Made by a program: the position numbers and the translations under genes. This document shows positions 9,453 through 18,392 of a stretch of DNA of 64,000 nt, one piece after another. The DNA lies in assembly GCF_001571405.1 (NCBI RefSeq), contig NZ_BCNX01000010.1:46703-110702 (forward strand), read 5' to 3'. Each line of letters begins with the position of its first letter. The stretch's first letter is position 1. Origin of the DNA: Methanoculleus thermophilus (GTDB lineage: Archaea; Halobacteriota; Methanomicrobia; Methanomicrobiales; Methanoculleaceae). The notes below the pieces were generated by a model. It was not told where the DNA came from and did not search any database. It saw only the letters and a list, made by a program, of their open reading frames with translations.

Positions 9453-9771
9453 AAAACAGATCTCTCCAGGGATATACTCGCGCTTCTGTAGCACAGTGGG
9501 GGGGTTGATCATAAAAGAGTTGCCAAATATTTTGCGTTATTTTTCCAGTTTCTTTCGCTTTAAAGAGGTTTTTCAAGACTCTGGCAACAAAAAACTGCCA
9601 GAATCTGACATCTGATCGGATACAGTCTTCGGATACTCGCTCTGCAGCCAATTATCGCCAAAATAAGGAAGCAAATCGCTCGGGTTCTCGTCTCTGAGAT
9701 CTAATTCGAGGAGCGAACCTCCAACAAAGCCTATATAGCGACAGGGTGAGTCATTGAGCAGTGATTTCTTC
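9453..9771. other. divergent intergenic region with hairpin
   Basis: This AT-rich gap separates the HTH gene from the CARF-like gene. It holds a 6-bp perfect hairpin (CTGGCA 9581-9586 with TGCCAG 9596-9601, A-rich loop), and GTTGCCA at 9519-9525, which can pair with TGGCAAC at 9582-9588. A TATA-like box (CTATATAG, about 9731-9738) fits transcription of the CARF-like gene with a start point near 9760. No convincing gene is seen inside. Confidence 0.5.
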
Positions 9772-10272
9772 ATGATCACCGCCCAGGGCGATGCCTACAT
9801 AGCACTTCTGGGACGCTCAACATGGGCTCTCGTCAACGCATATCATGCAGTCCTGCGGGAGAAGGGGTTGCGCCCCAAACAGGTCTCTATCGTAACCGAG
9901 GAACCCTATGCATCGAAGACATCGACCGTAGCCGAGGCCATCCGGATAATATCGGAGGGATATGGCTTCACTCCGGTAATCAGGGTGGAGGTTCTGCCTG
10001 AAGCAGACTTTGTGCAGGCCGGGCGGACGATCCGCTCTCTCGTCGCTGACCTCATCCAGCAGGGGTTTTACGTGGCGATCGATATCACCTCCGGGAGGAA
10101 GGTCATCGTCGCAGGAGCACTCATCGCGGTCTCACTCGCCGGACTCGATCTAAGACACATTTACTATCTTGCCATGAAGACGACAGACAACGTTGCAAAA
10201 CCGTACATGATGATCCCTCATCAGATCCAGAAGATCCGGGATATCATGGAGGATGCGGGGGTAAGGCCATGA
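9772..10272 (+). CDS. CARF-like domain protein (putative cyclic-oligonucleotide sensor)
   Basis: 166 residues from ATG 9772; a TTG at 9754 would add 6 but probably lies upstream of the transcript start. The protein is a single Rossmann-like domain with the CARF signature. Strand 1 and helix are seen in AYIALLGRSTWALVNAYHAV, with a VSIVTEEPY strand. The diagnostic late motif is DITSGRKVIVAGALIAVSLA, comparable to D-x-T-x-G-x-K in Csm6, Csx1 and Can proteins. CARF domains bind cyclic oligoadenylates made by type III CRISPR complexes, and some cleave them. It overlaps the PIN gene by 4 bp (ATGA), so sensor and effector are coupled. No CRISPR array or Cas10 is in the window. Confidence 0.7.
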   Translation: MITAQGDAYIALLGRSTWALVNAYHAVLREKGLRPKQVSIVTEEPYASKTSTVAEAIRIISEGYGFTPVIRVEVLPEADFVQAGRTIRSLVADLIQQGFYVAIDITSGRKVIVAGALIAVSLAGLDLRHIYYLAMKTTDNVAKPYMMIPHQIQKIRDIMEDAGVRP

Positions 10273-11276
10273 ATGATGCAGTCATCAGGGAAGATGAGCT
10301 GCAGATCCTCTTAAACAGCCTAGATGAGATCAACGTCACATATCCGCTCTATGAGGGGGATATCCTCGTTGCACGCCCAGAAGGCATCGGCTACTCCCTG
10401 GATCTCCTTGCATCACGCGAGACCTTCCAGGGCTGGCTCGCGGAGTACGAGCCGATTGCCGCCGAACTTCCCAACTACGCAGACTTCCTGGAATGCATGC
10501 TCGCAAGCGGGGTCGCCCGCTACGCAAACCAGGCCGCCTTCGATGCAATGCTCACATCGTATGGGCAACTCAAGAAAGCCGTCTTCTTTGGTCTGGATAC
10601 AAATCTCTTCTACCATGGCTTTGCAACAAACAACCCGGAGATCGATCATGCCTCCTACCTGATCGTTGAGACCGTCCGCGACGAGATCGCATACGCAATC
10701 AACCGTAAGTACCCGGCAAAAAAGATCGAGGAGATGGTGGCGCATGCACCGGGCTTGCGAGACTATATCAAGGAACTCGAGAACAAGCGGATGAAGAGAT
10801 CCCGAAAAGCGGCATACCTAGCTCTGAAAGAGTATCGCATCATCCGCGACCGGGCGACAGAGATCGCATCGCCAGGCCCTCATACGCACCTGACGGAAGA
10901 GAACGATCGCAATATTGTCAAAGCGCTCCGGAAGTTCGAAGAGGAACGGTATGCTCTCCCGGTGCTTCTGACAGCCGACGTCTACATGGCGGATCTCTGC
11001 ATGGCTGAAGGGCTTGAGTACTTCTACTTTGACCGCCCATACAGGTTAGAGACAACAACCTGTACGGCCCAGGGATTCCGGCGGCTGCTCTTCAATCTTG
11101 CTGCCGTCTTTGGATTCGTGGGTTGCAACGGTTTTGCCGTCTTCGGGGAATACGGCGGGAAGGGCAACGATCTTGATGAGCTGAAGGTGCGATTTTTTGA
11201 CGACGAAACATATCATGAATTCACCAGGGAACTGGAGATATGCAGACAACTCCAAAAACTCGGCATAGAACGGTAG
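10269..11276 (+). CDS. PIN-domain ribonuclease-like protein paired with CARF-like gene
   Basis: 335 residues. A ~100-residue N-terminal region of unknown fold precedes a PIN-like nuclease domain from about residue 105. Acidic residues expected for metal binding are visible in VFFGLDTNLFYHGF, in SYLIVETVRDEIAY, in TEENDRNIVKALRKFEEE and in LLTADVYMADLC. These match the DTN, E and TAD motifs of PIN nucleases, which usually cut RNA. The C-terminal ~90 residues are family-specific. The ATGA overlap with the CARF-like gene and the 37-bp overlap with the HAD gene point to one operon. Activation by a nucleotide signal is inferred. Confidence 0.7.
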   Translation: MNDAVIREDELQILLNSLDEINVTYPLYEGDILVARPEGIGYSLDLLASRETFQGWLAEYEPIAAELPNYADFLECMLASGVARYANQAAFDAMLTSYGQLKKAVFFGLDTNLFYHGFATNNPEIDHASYLIVETVRDEIAYAINRKYPAKKIEEMVAHAPGLRDYIKELENKRMKRSRKAAYLALKEYRIIRDRATEIASPGPHTHLTEENDRNIVKALRKFEEERYALPVLLTADVYMADLCMAEGLEYFYFDRPYRLETTTCTAQGFRRLLFNLAAVFGFVGCNGFAVFGEYGGKGNDLDELKVRFFDDETYHEFTRELEICRQLQKLGIER

Positions 11277-11935
11277 AGGCGATCCTCTGCGATATGGATA
11301 ACACTCTCTTTGACCTTGTTGGAGCAAAGCGTGAGGCCTGCCGGTGCGTGGTCGATTATCTCGGTGTTGGAGACGCGGAGATGCTCTTTTCAGAGTTTCT
11401 CCGGGGAATCCATGGGTTTGAAGATCATGAAAACATACGTGACTACCTCGAGCGTCTCGGGGTCTACGAACCCAGGACGTTTGAGGTCTGCTGCCGCACC
11501 TACGAAGACGTGAAACTCGACCTGGTCGAGGCGTACCCAGGTGTCGAAGAGACGCTCCAGTTCCTCAGAGACGCCGGGATTGGGCTCGCGGTCGTCACCG
11601 ACGCAGATTTGCTCCATGCACACCAGCGGCTCACAAAGACCGGGCTCATCGATTACTTCGAGGTCGTGGTGACACCGGAGGTCTCGGGGAGACGGAAACC
11701 GGAACCGGACTCGCTCCTCTACGCCCTCCGGAAACTCGAGACCCCTCCTGCGCAGGCGATGATGGTCGGCGATAGCCTGGTTCGCGACATCGCTCCCGGG
11801 AGGCATCTAGGGATGGTGACCGCGTTTGCCGCCTACGGCGACTGGCGCGCAAGCCGGCCAAGTGACGTTGAGGCCGATATCATCCTTTCAGAATTCTCCG
11901 AACTCCCGGATCATATCGGCATATCAGACCAGTAA
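11240..11935 (+). CDS. HAD-superfamily hydrolase (phosphatase-like)
   Basis: 231 residues with all four HAD motifs: DMDNTLFD (motif I, two catalytic Asp), VVTDAD (motif II), the Lys in GRRKPEPDSL (motif III), and MMVGDSLVRDI (motif IV). The helical cap between motifs I and II is of the phosphoglycolate-phosphatase type. The start overlaps the PIN gene by 37 bp, and GGAG lies just upstream of the ATG. The stop abuts the convergent methanogenesis-marker gene. The substrate is unknown. A role with the CARF-like/PIN pair, for instance hydrolysis of a signal nucleotide or RNA end processing, is speculative. Confidence 0.85.
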   Translation: MQTTPKTRHRTVEAILCDMDNTLFDLVGAKREACRCVVDYLGVGDAEMLFSEFLRGIHGFEDHENIRDYLERLGVYEPRTFEVCCRTYEDVKLDLVEAYPGVEETLQFLRDAGIGLAVVTDADLLHAHQRLTKTGLIDYFEVVVTPEVSGRRKPEPDSLLYALRKLETPPAQAMMVGDSLVRDIAPGRHLGMVTAFAAYGDWRASRPSDVEADIILSEFSELPDHIGISDQ

Positions 11936-12793
11936 TCAGCAGAGCGGCGAGGGAGACTGAGAGCCCGGAACCGGGAGGCGCGCTCCGTGGACGATGACCG
12001 GCTGATCGGTCTCCGCGACTTTCCCGAGAATGATCGCCTTTCCCGCTTTGGTCATCGCAAAGACCGGGATTGATGTCCCTGCCTGCAGGAGCGCGGCCTT
12101 CGCCGCCTCATCGCGGATGTGCTGCGACGCGCAGGCAGTGAGGAGATCGGCAGATCTCGCCATCAGCGCCGCGTCCTCTCGCGAGATCCCGGTCGTGTGA
12201 ACGGCAACGATGACGGTCTCGGGGAAGTGTTCCCGGATTACCGCAGCCTCGGCGGCAACGGCGGTGGTCACGGCGATCCGCCGGTGCCCGAGCGATCGCG
12301 CAAGGGCAACGCCGGCGGCCTGGTCGATCGTGGCGGTCTTCGGGTCAAGGACCACGCCCCCGTTCTCCCGAATTCGTGCGATCACCTCAGGGATAGGGGA
12401 AGTCTTTACGAGGCCCGACATCCGGCCGCCGATCCCCTGGATGAGGGCGGGATTCGCCGCGACAAGCGTCCCTGCCCCGTCGGATACGATCACCACAGCG
12501 TCGAGGTCTCCCCGGCGGACAGCGCTGCTCAAGAGTTCCGATGCCCCGAAGATGACGAAGTCCGGACCGGCAAGAACCTCCCGATCCGGAGTGCACATCC
12601 CAAACGACCGGATTCTCCCTTCGATGTTTCTTCGGATCGCCTCAGGCGTCATCTCCTCGACCGGGCAGGCAAACCGTCGCGCCAGTGGGCAGTCCTCGAT
12701 CAGGGGCGTCCCGACCTCGACCACACGACCGTTCTGAATCACGACCCGGCACCTTCCGGCAGCCTCTATGATATGTTCGTCTCGGTTGTTCAT
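11936..12793 (-). CDS. methanogenesis marker protein 8 (DUF2099)
   Basis: 285 residues matching the DUF2099 family, found almost only in methanogens and used as a phylogenetic marker of methanogenesis. Recognisable features are the N-terminal CRVVIQNGRVVEVG, the central GASELLSSAVRRGDLDAVVI, and a repeated substrate-like half (VTTAVAAEAAVI, AVHTTGISREDAALM). A longer frame extends to 13018, but homology begins at MNNRDEHI, so 12793 is chosen. The biochemical role is not established. Its presence supports assigning the window to a methanogen. Confidence 0.85.
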   Translation of the reverse strand: MNNRDEHIIEAAGRCRVVIQNGRVVEVGTPLIEDCPLARRFACPVEEMTPEAIRRNIEGRIRSFGMCTPDREVLAGPDFVIFGASELLSSAVRRGDLDAVVIVSDGAGTLVAANPALIQGIGGRMSGLVKTSPIPEVIARIRENGGVVLDPKTATIDQAAGVALARSLGHRRIAVTTAVAAEAAVIREHFPETVIVAVHTTGISREDAALMARSADLLTACASQHIRDEAAKAALLQAGTSIPVFAMTKAGKAIILGKVAETDQPVIVHGARLPVPGSQSPSPLC

Positions 12794-12928
12794 AGGCCCG
12801 TTTCCATACTTGCTATGCGGTGACGTGAAATAATACTCCCTTCCCGACCCCGGGTAAATGCTTATCAGATTGCCGCTATGAGTGTACAGAGATGATATAC
12901 CTGCATCAGGTAGACGGGGTGAAGGGTC

Positions 12929-13087
12929 ATGGGCCGGATCTGTAGTCCGTTCATCGTTCTCGAGTGCAGCCGGGAGTGCGGATTCACCCGGATCTATAAC
13001 GAACCTACCGAGGAGCAAGAGAAGGAGATCGCCGATATGAAGACCTGCCCTGACTGCGGGGCCCCGATCAGGCGAAGATTCTTCTGA
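12929..13087 (+). CDS. small zinc-binding protein (52 aa)
   Basis: A 52-codon gene preceded by GGGGTGAAGGG, a good archaeal ribosome-binding site 4-10 bases before the ATG. The product has four cysteines placed for one zinc site: CSRECG near residues 13-18 and CPDCG near 40-44, with an Arg-rich end (IRRRFF). It lies 11 bp upstream of the acyltransferase gene on the same strand, so the two are probably cotranscribed. Similar mini zinc-ribbon proteins are common in archaea and usually unannotated. The function is unknown. Confidence 0.65.
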   Translation: MGRICSPFIVLECSRECGFTRIYNEPTEEQEKEIADMKTCPDCGAPIRRRFF

Positions 13088-13098
13088 CGGCGAAGACT

Positions 13099-13851
13099 AT
13101 GCCGGGAGAGCGCTACTGGGAGATCGATATCGTCCGGGGTATCGCCGTCGTGACGATGATCATCTTCCATGCCGCTTTCGACCTCAACTTCTTCGGAGTC
13201 CTGCCGCTCAACGTCTCGAGCGGCTTCCTTCGGATGCTCGCCTACCTGACCGCATCGACATTCATCTTCCTCGTCGGGCTCTCCTTCACCATCAGTTATG
13301 CCCGGGCTTCGGAGCGGCTTGCCGGGCGGGACCTCACGCTCAAATACGTCCGGCGCGGCCTTACGATATTCGGCTACGGGCTCGTCATAACTGCTGTTAC
13401 CTGGTTCTTCCTGCCGAATGTCTATATCGTCTTTGGCATTCTCCATTTCATCGGGGTCGCCATCCTGATCGCGCCGCTCTTTGCGCGCTTTGGCGCGACG
13501 AATCTCATCCTTGCAAGCATCGCCTGCCTGGTTGCGGGCTACGCCACAAACGCCATCCCGGGCCCGTGGCCCCTCCTCTGGCTCGGCATCCATCCGGAGT
13601 CGTTCGCGAGTCTCGACTACGTCCCGCTCCTCCCCTGGTTCGGCCTTGTCCTCGCCGGGATGGCGTTCGGGCACCTCTACTATCCGGACGGACGACGCGG
13701 ATTTGTACTCACGACGAGAGAACCGAGGCTTGCGCATCCCCTCTCGTTCCTCGGCCGGCACTCGCTCCTCATCTACTTCCTGCACCAGCCCATCCTCCTC
13801 CTCCTGACCGCGTTCCTCGCGCCAGGAGCGATGATAACCGGGTTGTGGTGA
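13099..13851 (+). CDS. DUF1624 / heparan-alpha-glucosaminide N-acetyltransferase-like membrane protein
   Basis: 250 residues with about seven transmembrane helices. The DUF1624 (COG3503) signature is clear: ERYWEIDIVRGIAVVTMIIF at the start, then LVGLSFTISYAR and the closing SFLGRHSLLIYFLHQPILLL. These proteins resemble acyltransferase-3 and HGSNAT enzymes that move acetyl groups across the membrane onto sugars. The substrate in archaea is not known. The two conserved His (in IIFHAAFD and LHQP) are the likely catalytic or structural residues. A long open frame on the opposite strand (12994-13956) is a shadow. Confidence 0.8.
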   Translation: MPGERYWEIDIVRGIAVVTMIIFHAAFDLNFFGVLPLNVSSGFLRMLAYLTASTFIFLVGLSFTISYARASERLAGRDLTLKYVRRGLTIFGYGLVITAVTWFFLPNVYIVFGILHFIGVAILIAPLFARFGATNLILASIACLVAGYATNAIPGPWPLLWLGIHPESFASLDYVPLLPWFGLVLAGMAFGHLYYPDGRRGFVLTTREPRLAHPLSFLGRHSLLIYFLHQPILLLLTAFLAPGAMITGLW

Positions 13852-14070
13852 GGGACGTGGCACGGAGACGGGGAAGAATGGCGTCCGCTCCCCCCAAGAG
13901 ATCTGGATCTTTCGGGTAGAGGCGATACCGATACGCTTTAGGCACAAAATACCCACATGGAAGACATTGGTCTATAAGGTGGACTGTCTGTATCCCGCCA
14001 TGGAAATGGAGGAGTGGTCCCGTCCGAACCTAAAAGACGCCCCAGATCATCATTCCAAGGGTGTGGCCGC

Positions 14071-16371
14071 ATGGATTACCTGGAGGAGTTCCCTATTCTC
14101 ATCATCGACGATGAGTTGCATTCAGATACTGCTGAAGGCCGTGCATCTCGCGAGATCATCAAAGAATTGAAGGACGAAGGTTTCTCCATAATCGAGGCTC
14201 TGAATGCTCGCGACGGGGTTCACGCATTTCTGTCGCACCCGCATGCAAGCTGCATCGTCATCGACTGGGAACTCACCCCCGAGGCCGCGGACGGCATGCT
14301 CACCGCAGCCGACGTCATCACCCTCATCAGGGAGCGCAATCCGAAGGTTCCGATATTCTTAAACACCGAAAAACTGGCGATCTCCGCCATTCCTTTGAGC
14401 GTCATATCCCGGATTGACGGCTACATCTGGAAACTTGAGGATACCCCCAGCTTCATCGCCGGCCACATCAAACGGGCGGCGACAAGTTACCTCATTGATA
14501 TCCTTCCTCCATTTTTCCATGGGCTGATGGACTACGTTGAGGAGTACAAGTATTCCTGGCATACCCCGGGGCATATGGGGGGCGTCGCGTTTCTCAAAAG
14601 CGCCGCAGGCCGGATATTCTACAATTTCTTCGGCGAGAACGCTCTGCGGGCCGACCTCTCGGCCTCGGTGCCGGAACTTGGATCGCTCCTCGAGCACTCC
14701 GGCGTCGTCGGTGAGGCGGAACGGAAGGCCGCGGAGGTCTTCGGGGCCGATCGGACCTACTTTGTCACCGGAGGGACATCGGCCGCGAACAAGATCGTCT
14801 GGCTTGCGACCGTTACCCCCGGCGACGTTGTCCTTGTCGACCGGAACTGCCACAAATCCGTGATGCACGCAATCATCATGACCGGTGCCATCCCCATCTA
14901 CCTCATACCAACCCGGAACGAGTATGGGATCATCGGTCCCATTCAGAGCCGCGAGTTCCACCCCGAGGTCATCGCAGAGAAGATCCGCAACTCCCCGCTC
15001 ATCGACGACCCTGCGGCAGAGACGATCAAGATGGCCGTGATCACGAACTCCACCTACGACGGGATCTGCTACAGCACAGAGAGGATCGAGGAGCAGTTGC
15101 GGAATGTGGTTCCATACCTCCACTACGACGAGGCGTGGTTCGGCTACGCCCGGTTCCATCCCCTGTATGCGGGACGCTACGGGATGCACACCACAGATAC
15201 GGTCGGGCCGACGGTCTTTGCCACCCAGTCGACCCACAAAGTCCTCGCCGCCTTCTCGCAGGGCTCGATGCTCCACGTCAGGCAGGGCCGGGGACCGGTC
15301 GACCACCCGCGGTTCAACGAGGCGTTCATGATGTTCACCTCCACCTCACCTCAGTACACCATCATAGCGTCCCTCGACGTCGCCACCAAGATGATGGCCG
15401 GTCACTCGGGGAGGTTCCTCGTCGAGGAGGCGATCGAGGAGGCGATCGTCTTTCGAAAGAAGATGGTGACAGTGGCCGAAGAGATCCGGCGAGGCCCCTT
15501 CACCGAGGAGGACTACTGGTGGTTCACCGTCTGGCAGCCCGATTGCATCATGGACCAGGAGGCGGAGCGGCCGCTCGGAGAAGTGGAGGACTGGATGCTC
15601 CGGGACCAGGCAGGCTGCTGGCTGTTACATCCCCACGATACCTGGCATGGGTTCGACGGCATTGAGGAGGGATACGCCATGCTCGATCCCATCAAGGTGA
15701 CGATCCTCACCCCGGGGATCAGACCGGGCGGGAGCATGGAGGAACAGGGGATCCCGGCGAGCATCGTCACGAAGTACCTCCGGAAGAGAGGGATCGTCGT
15801 CGAGAAGACCGGACATTACTCGTTCCTGATCCTCTTCACGCTCGGGATCACCAAGGGCAAGTCCGGGACGCTGCTTGCGGAACTCTTCCGATTCAAGGCC
15901 CTCTACGACCGAAACAGCCCCCTCGAAGAGGTCTTCCCCGATCTCGTGCGCCAGTATCCCGCCCGGTATGCAGAACGGGGGCTCCGCGACCTCTGCCAGG
16001 AGATGCACGAACATCTGCGCGAGAAGTCGATCGCAGAGATGGTCCGAAACGTTTACTCGAGATTACCGGAACAGGTGATGACACCTGCGGAGGCCTACCG
16101 CCGCCTGGTTCGAGGCGAGGTGACGCCGGTGCCCGCAAGCGATCTCGAGGGGAGGACGGTCGCGGTGATGGTCGTCCCCTATCCTCCCGGTATCCCGGTC
16201 ATCATGCCGGGGGAGCGATGCGGTCCGGAGACGCGGGCGATCGTCGATTACCTACGATCATCAGAGGAGTTCAACGCGCTCTTCCCCGGGTTCGAGAACG
16301 AGGTGCACGGGGTGGACATCGTGACGGAGGGCGACCGCCGGGTCTACTACGTTTACTGCGTTTCGGAGTGA
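14071..16371 (+). CDS. Orn/Lys/Arg decarboxylase (fold-type I, inducible-type layout)
   Basis: 766 residues with the three-part layout of large bacterial amino-acid decarboxylases. These are a receiver-like N-terminal wing (PILIIDDELH to about residue 130), a PLP-dependent core and a C-terminal domain (from about 640). Core motifs include YSWHTPGHMGG, the cofactor region HYDEAWFGYARFHP, and ATQSTHKVLAAFSQGSM, whose Lys forms the Schiff base. GGTG nine bases before ATG 14071 supports this start over 14014. The product is likely agmatine, cadaverine or putrescine; the substrate cannot be fixed from sequence. An arginine decarboxylase role for polyamine synthesis is plausible. Confidence 0.85.
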   Translation: MDYLEEFPILIIDDELHSDTAEGRASREIIKELKDEGFSIIEALNARDGVHAFLSHPHASCIVIDWELTPEAADGMLTAADVITLIRERNPKVPIFLNTEKLAISAIPLSVISRIDGYIWKLEDTPSFIAGHIKRAATSYLIDILPPFFHGLMDYVEEYKYSWHTPGHMGGVAFLKSAAGRIFYNFFGENALRADLSASVPELGSLLEHSGVVGEAERKAAEVFGADRTYFVTGGTSAANKIVWLATVTPGDVVLVDRNCHKSVMHAIIMTGAIPIYLIPTRNEYGIIGPIQSREFHPEVIAEKIRNSPLIDDPAAETIKMAVITNSTYDGICYSTERIEEQLRNVVPYLHYDEAWFGYARFHPLYAGRYGMHTTDTVGPTVFATQSTHKVLAAFSQGSMLHVRQGRGPVDHPRFNEAFMMFTSTSPQYTIIASLDVATKMMAGHSGRFLVEEAIEEAIVFRKKMVTVAEEIRRGPFTEEDYWWFTVWQPDCIMDQEAERPLGEVEDWMLRDQAGCWLLHPHDTWHGFDGIEEGYAMLDPIKVTILTPGIRPGGSMEEQGIPASIVTKYLRKRGIVVEKTGHYSFLILFTLGITKGKSGTLLAELFRFKALYDRNSPLEEVFPDLVRQYPARYAERGLRDLCQEMHEHLREKSIAEMVRNVYSRLPEQVMTPAEAYRRLVRGEVTPVPASDLEGRTVAVMVVPYPPGIPVIMPGERCGPETRAIVDYLRSSEEFNALFPGFENEVHGVDIVTEGDRRVYYVYCVSE

Positions 16372-16377
16372 CGCCGG

Positions 16378-16517
16378 TCAATCCCGCACGCCGACGAAGA
16401 TCGCGGTCGCGAGGAAGTGGACGAGGCTACGAAACTGAGCGATACTGCGTCGGGAGCGAACTCAGCGGCGATGGACGGGAGCGCGATGTTCACCGCCGAA
16501 CCCATGAACGGGGTGGC
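16378..16517 (-). pseudogene. remnant of an MFS (DHA2-type) drug transporter
   Basis: On the minus strand from 16517 the frame reads VATPFMGSAVNIALPSIAAE and on to LSFVA. This matches the first transmembrane helix and motif of DHA2-family multidrug transporters. A frameshift follows, and the next frame continues with SLVHFLATAIFVGVRD, as expected for helix 2, then stops at 16378-16380. About 45 of the usual 450+ residues remain and no start is seen. It lies directly after the decarboxylase stop. Confidence 0.6.
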
Positions 16518-16519
16518 CA

Positions 16520-16931
16520 CGCGCTGAGTGTAGGGTGGTCGGGATGATGCCGGATCACCTGCCGGGGGGGTACGGTGCCGGGCAGGGACCTGCCCGGGAG
16601 AGAACAATGAAGAGGAGAGGAGCGGGTTAGCCGGCGGTACTCTTTACATTAACCGATAACGTATGCAAATTATTTACACGTCTGGGTTTTGTCGGAGAAA
16701 AAGTCCTGGTTTCGTCGTGAGTAATTTCTTGCTTCAACGGTCATTTTTCGGAAAACCCCTTGAGGTGGGGTTTAATATTCCGCGCAACACCTTTCCCGTA
16801 TTGCGCTTGTCCTTCAGAAAGGTGCGGAATGGACGATTCTCGGCGGAATGCCCGTGATCCTGCGTGCTATTCCGGAGACGCTCGGGTGATCTCTCACGCG
16901 CCGAGATCGACGTACTGCTTGCGTATATAAA
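16520..16931. other. intergenic stretch without clear gene
   Basis: No convincing coding frame is seen. A 33-codon frame at 16828-16929 starts with ATG after AAGGTG but has no recognisable features. AT-rich patches occur at 16640-16760. A good TATA box (GTATATAAAA, about 16923-16932) sits just before the first copy of the shared motif. Confidence 0.4.
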
Positions 16932-16957
16932 ACGTGTAAAGAAATTGGACAGAATTT
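16932..16957 (+). promoter_or_regulatory. shared upstream motif, copy 1
   Basis: GTGTAAAGAAATTGGACAG is the core of a 26-bp block (16932-16957) that recurs exactly at 19357-19382 and with three changes at 22906-22931. All three lie upstream of genes for secreted proteins. A TATA-like stretch (TTTTTATA) follows at 16955-16962. It may be an activator site or extended BRE; it could also be a leftover mobile-element end. Confidence 0.55.
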
Positions 16958-16975
16958 TTATACGGAGGTCTTCCG

Positions 16976-17431
16976 ATGTCTCATCGGTGGATTCTGATGA
17001 AGATCAGCCGCGTTATAGGACTTCTTGCCGTCGTCGCCTTCATCGTGCCGGTGGTTTCAGCTGCAGGTATCGGAAACGAAAATGACGGAGTCGCGGGACT
17101 TCTCTCGCAGGCGGACGGGTACGGAACCCGTGAGTATTTTACGATTACACAGGGGGAGACTGATACTCATCTGCTCAATGTACCAGCTGGGATGTCCTTA
17201 CTGAATGTTTACTTAAACTGGTTTACCCCGGACCACTCCCTGGAATTGGAGATCTACAGACCGGATGGGAGCCTGTATGGTTCGTACCATGACAACTATG
17301 GTGGACGTCCAGATGGAAAGATCCGCATAGATATAAGCAGCCCAGCATCAGGTACCTGGAGAATTGAAGTGTATGGAGAGAGTGTGACAGGAACCATTCC
17401 GTATATTTTGAATTGCAATGCTTATGCTTAA
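16976..17431 (+). CDS. secreted PPC-like beta-sandwich protein
   Basis: 151 residues. GGAGGTC (16964-16970) six bases before ATG 16976 fixes this start, though MKISRV at 16997 would also give a good signal peptide. The N-terminus is a Sec signal (IGLLAVVAFIVPVVSA) followed by the mature protein. The C-terminal ~90 residues resemble bacterial pre-peptidase C-terminal (PPC) domains: PAGMSLLNVYLNW, LELEIYRPDGSLYGS and SPASGTWRIEVYG. Such domains are extracellular beta-sandwiches. There is no protease domain here, so the protein is a stand-alone domain of unknown target. Confidence 0.7.
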   Translation: MSHRWILMKISRVIGLLAVVAFIVPVVSAAGIGNENDGVAGLLSQADGYGTREYFTITQGETDTHLLNVPAGMSLLNVYLNWFTPDHSLELEIYRPDGSLYGSYHDNYGGRPDGKIRIDISSPASGTWRIEVYGESVTGTIPYILNCNAYA

Positions 17432-17514
17432 ATGATTACCTCTCACATGCTTTCAACAAAGCCGAACACCTACCAAACCAAATCTTTTTATTGATACCGG
17501 TTTTATATAAATCC

Positions 17515-18288
17515 ATGGTCATGCGAGTGCGGATTGCCGGAATCGCTCTGGCCATCCTCTGCCTCGCACTGCTGCCGTCTGCCGCATGTGCTACTATCGT
17601 TCAGGACGCATATCCGGAGAGGGTGCCTTTGGATCCGATGCCGGTGTACGTCTGGAATATCCCCCTGGAGATTGTTACTCTCGGACTCGTATCCATATTC
17701 GTTCCGGTGCTTTTTATCCCGATGCAGCTTGTATTCTCGCTGCTCACATGGTTGCATTTCGGCCATAAGAGGGTCCTGCACAATAACGTCCTTGAGAACG
17801 AAACCCGGAATGCAATGTACCTATGCATACGCGATAATCCGGGAATCAATACAAGCTCTCTCTCCCGGTTGCTCGGGATGAATATCGGAACCCTCCGCTA
17901 CCACGTAGAGATGTTATGCAGGATGGGAACGGTCGTCCCCGAGCCGAACTGCAGAGGTATGAGATATTACGTCGACACGGGCGCCTGTTCTGATCTGGAA
18001 CGAAAGGTGGCGGGATATCTCAACGAGCAGTCAAAGAGTCGGATACTCAATATCGTTTTGCAACACCCGGGAAGCACGAGAAAAGAGATCGCGTCCCGGC
18101 TCATAATGTCGGGCGCGAACGTCACCTGGCATATGAAACCGCTGCTCCGGGACAGCATTGTCAGAGACGAGAAGAAAGGACGGTTCGTACGCTACTACCT
18201 CTGCGCCGATGCGAAAGAGTGTGTACAAGCCCACGGATCGTGGAAGCCCACGATCGCCGGGGGGCGTGTGTCCGGCACCGGTATCTGA
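17515..18288 (+). CDS. membrane-anchored transcriptional regulator with two winged-helix domains
   Basis: 257 residues. An N-terminal signal or first helix (GIALAILCLALLPSAACA) and a second hydrophobic segment (VTLGLVSIFVPVLFIPMQLV) place residues 1-95 in and outside the membrane. Two tandem winged helices follow. The first is NPGINTSSLSRLLGMNIGTL with RYHVEMLCRMG; the second is HPGSTRKEIASRLIMSGANV with TWHMKPLLRDSIV. This is a common methanogen layout for one-component membrane sensors. A TTTTTATTG box about 27 bases before ATG 17515 suggests a leaderless mRNA. It may control the neighbouring secreted-protein genes. Confidence 0.75.
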   Translation: MVMRVRIAGIALAILCLALLPSAACATIVQDAYPERVPLDPMPVYVWNIPLEIVTLGLVSIFVPVLFIPMQLVFSLLTWLHFGHKRVLHNNVLENETRNAMYLCIRDNPGINTSSLSRLLGMNIGTLRYHVEMLCRMGTVVPEPNCRGMRYYVDTGACSDLERKVAGYLNEQSKSRILNIVLQHPGSTRKEIASRLIMSGANVTWHMKPLLRDSIVRDEKKGRFVRYYLCADAKECVQAHGSWKPTIAGGRVSGTGI

Positions 18289-18392
18289 TTGCCGTTCGAC
18301 AGTTCTCCATAACTACACCGTTTGCCTCTTTTCCCGGATCGCCCCGCGGCTTATCGAGGATGTGTTCAGAGTCTCCGGGCGCCGCCTGCACG

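Noticed and set aside
9573..9779. 68-codon minus-strand frame between the HTH and CARF-like genes
   Set aside because: It overlaps the start of the CARF-like gene and contains the 9.58-kb hairpin; no family features or promoter were seen for it.
12994..13956. Long minus-strand open frame (320 codons)
   Set aside because: It is the antisense shadow of the clear DUF1624 membrane protein; its product is a charged, repeat-like sequence typical of reverse reading of GC-rich genes.
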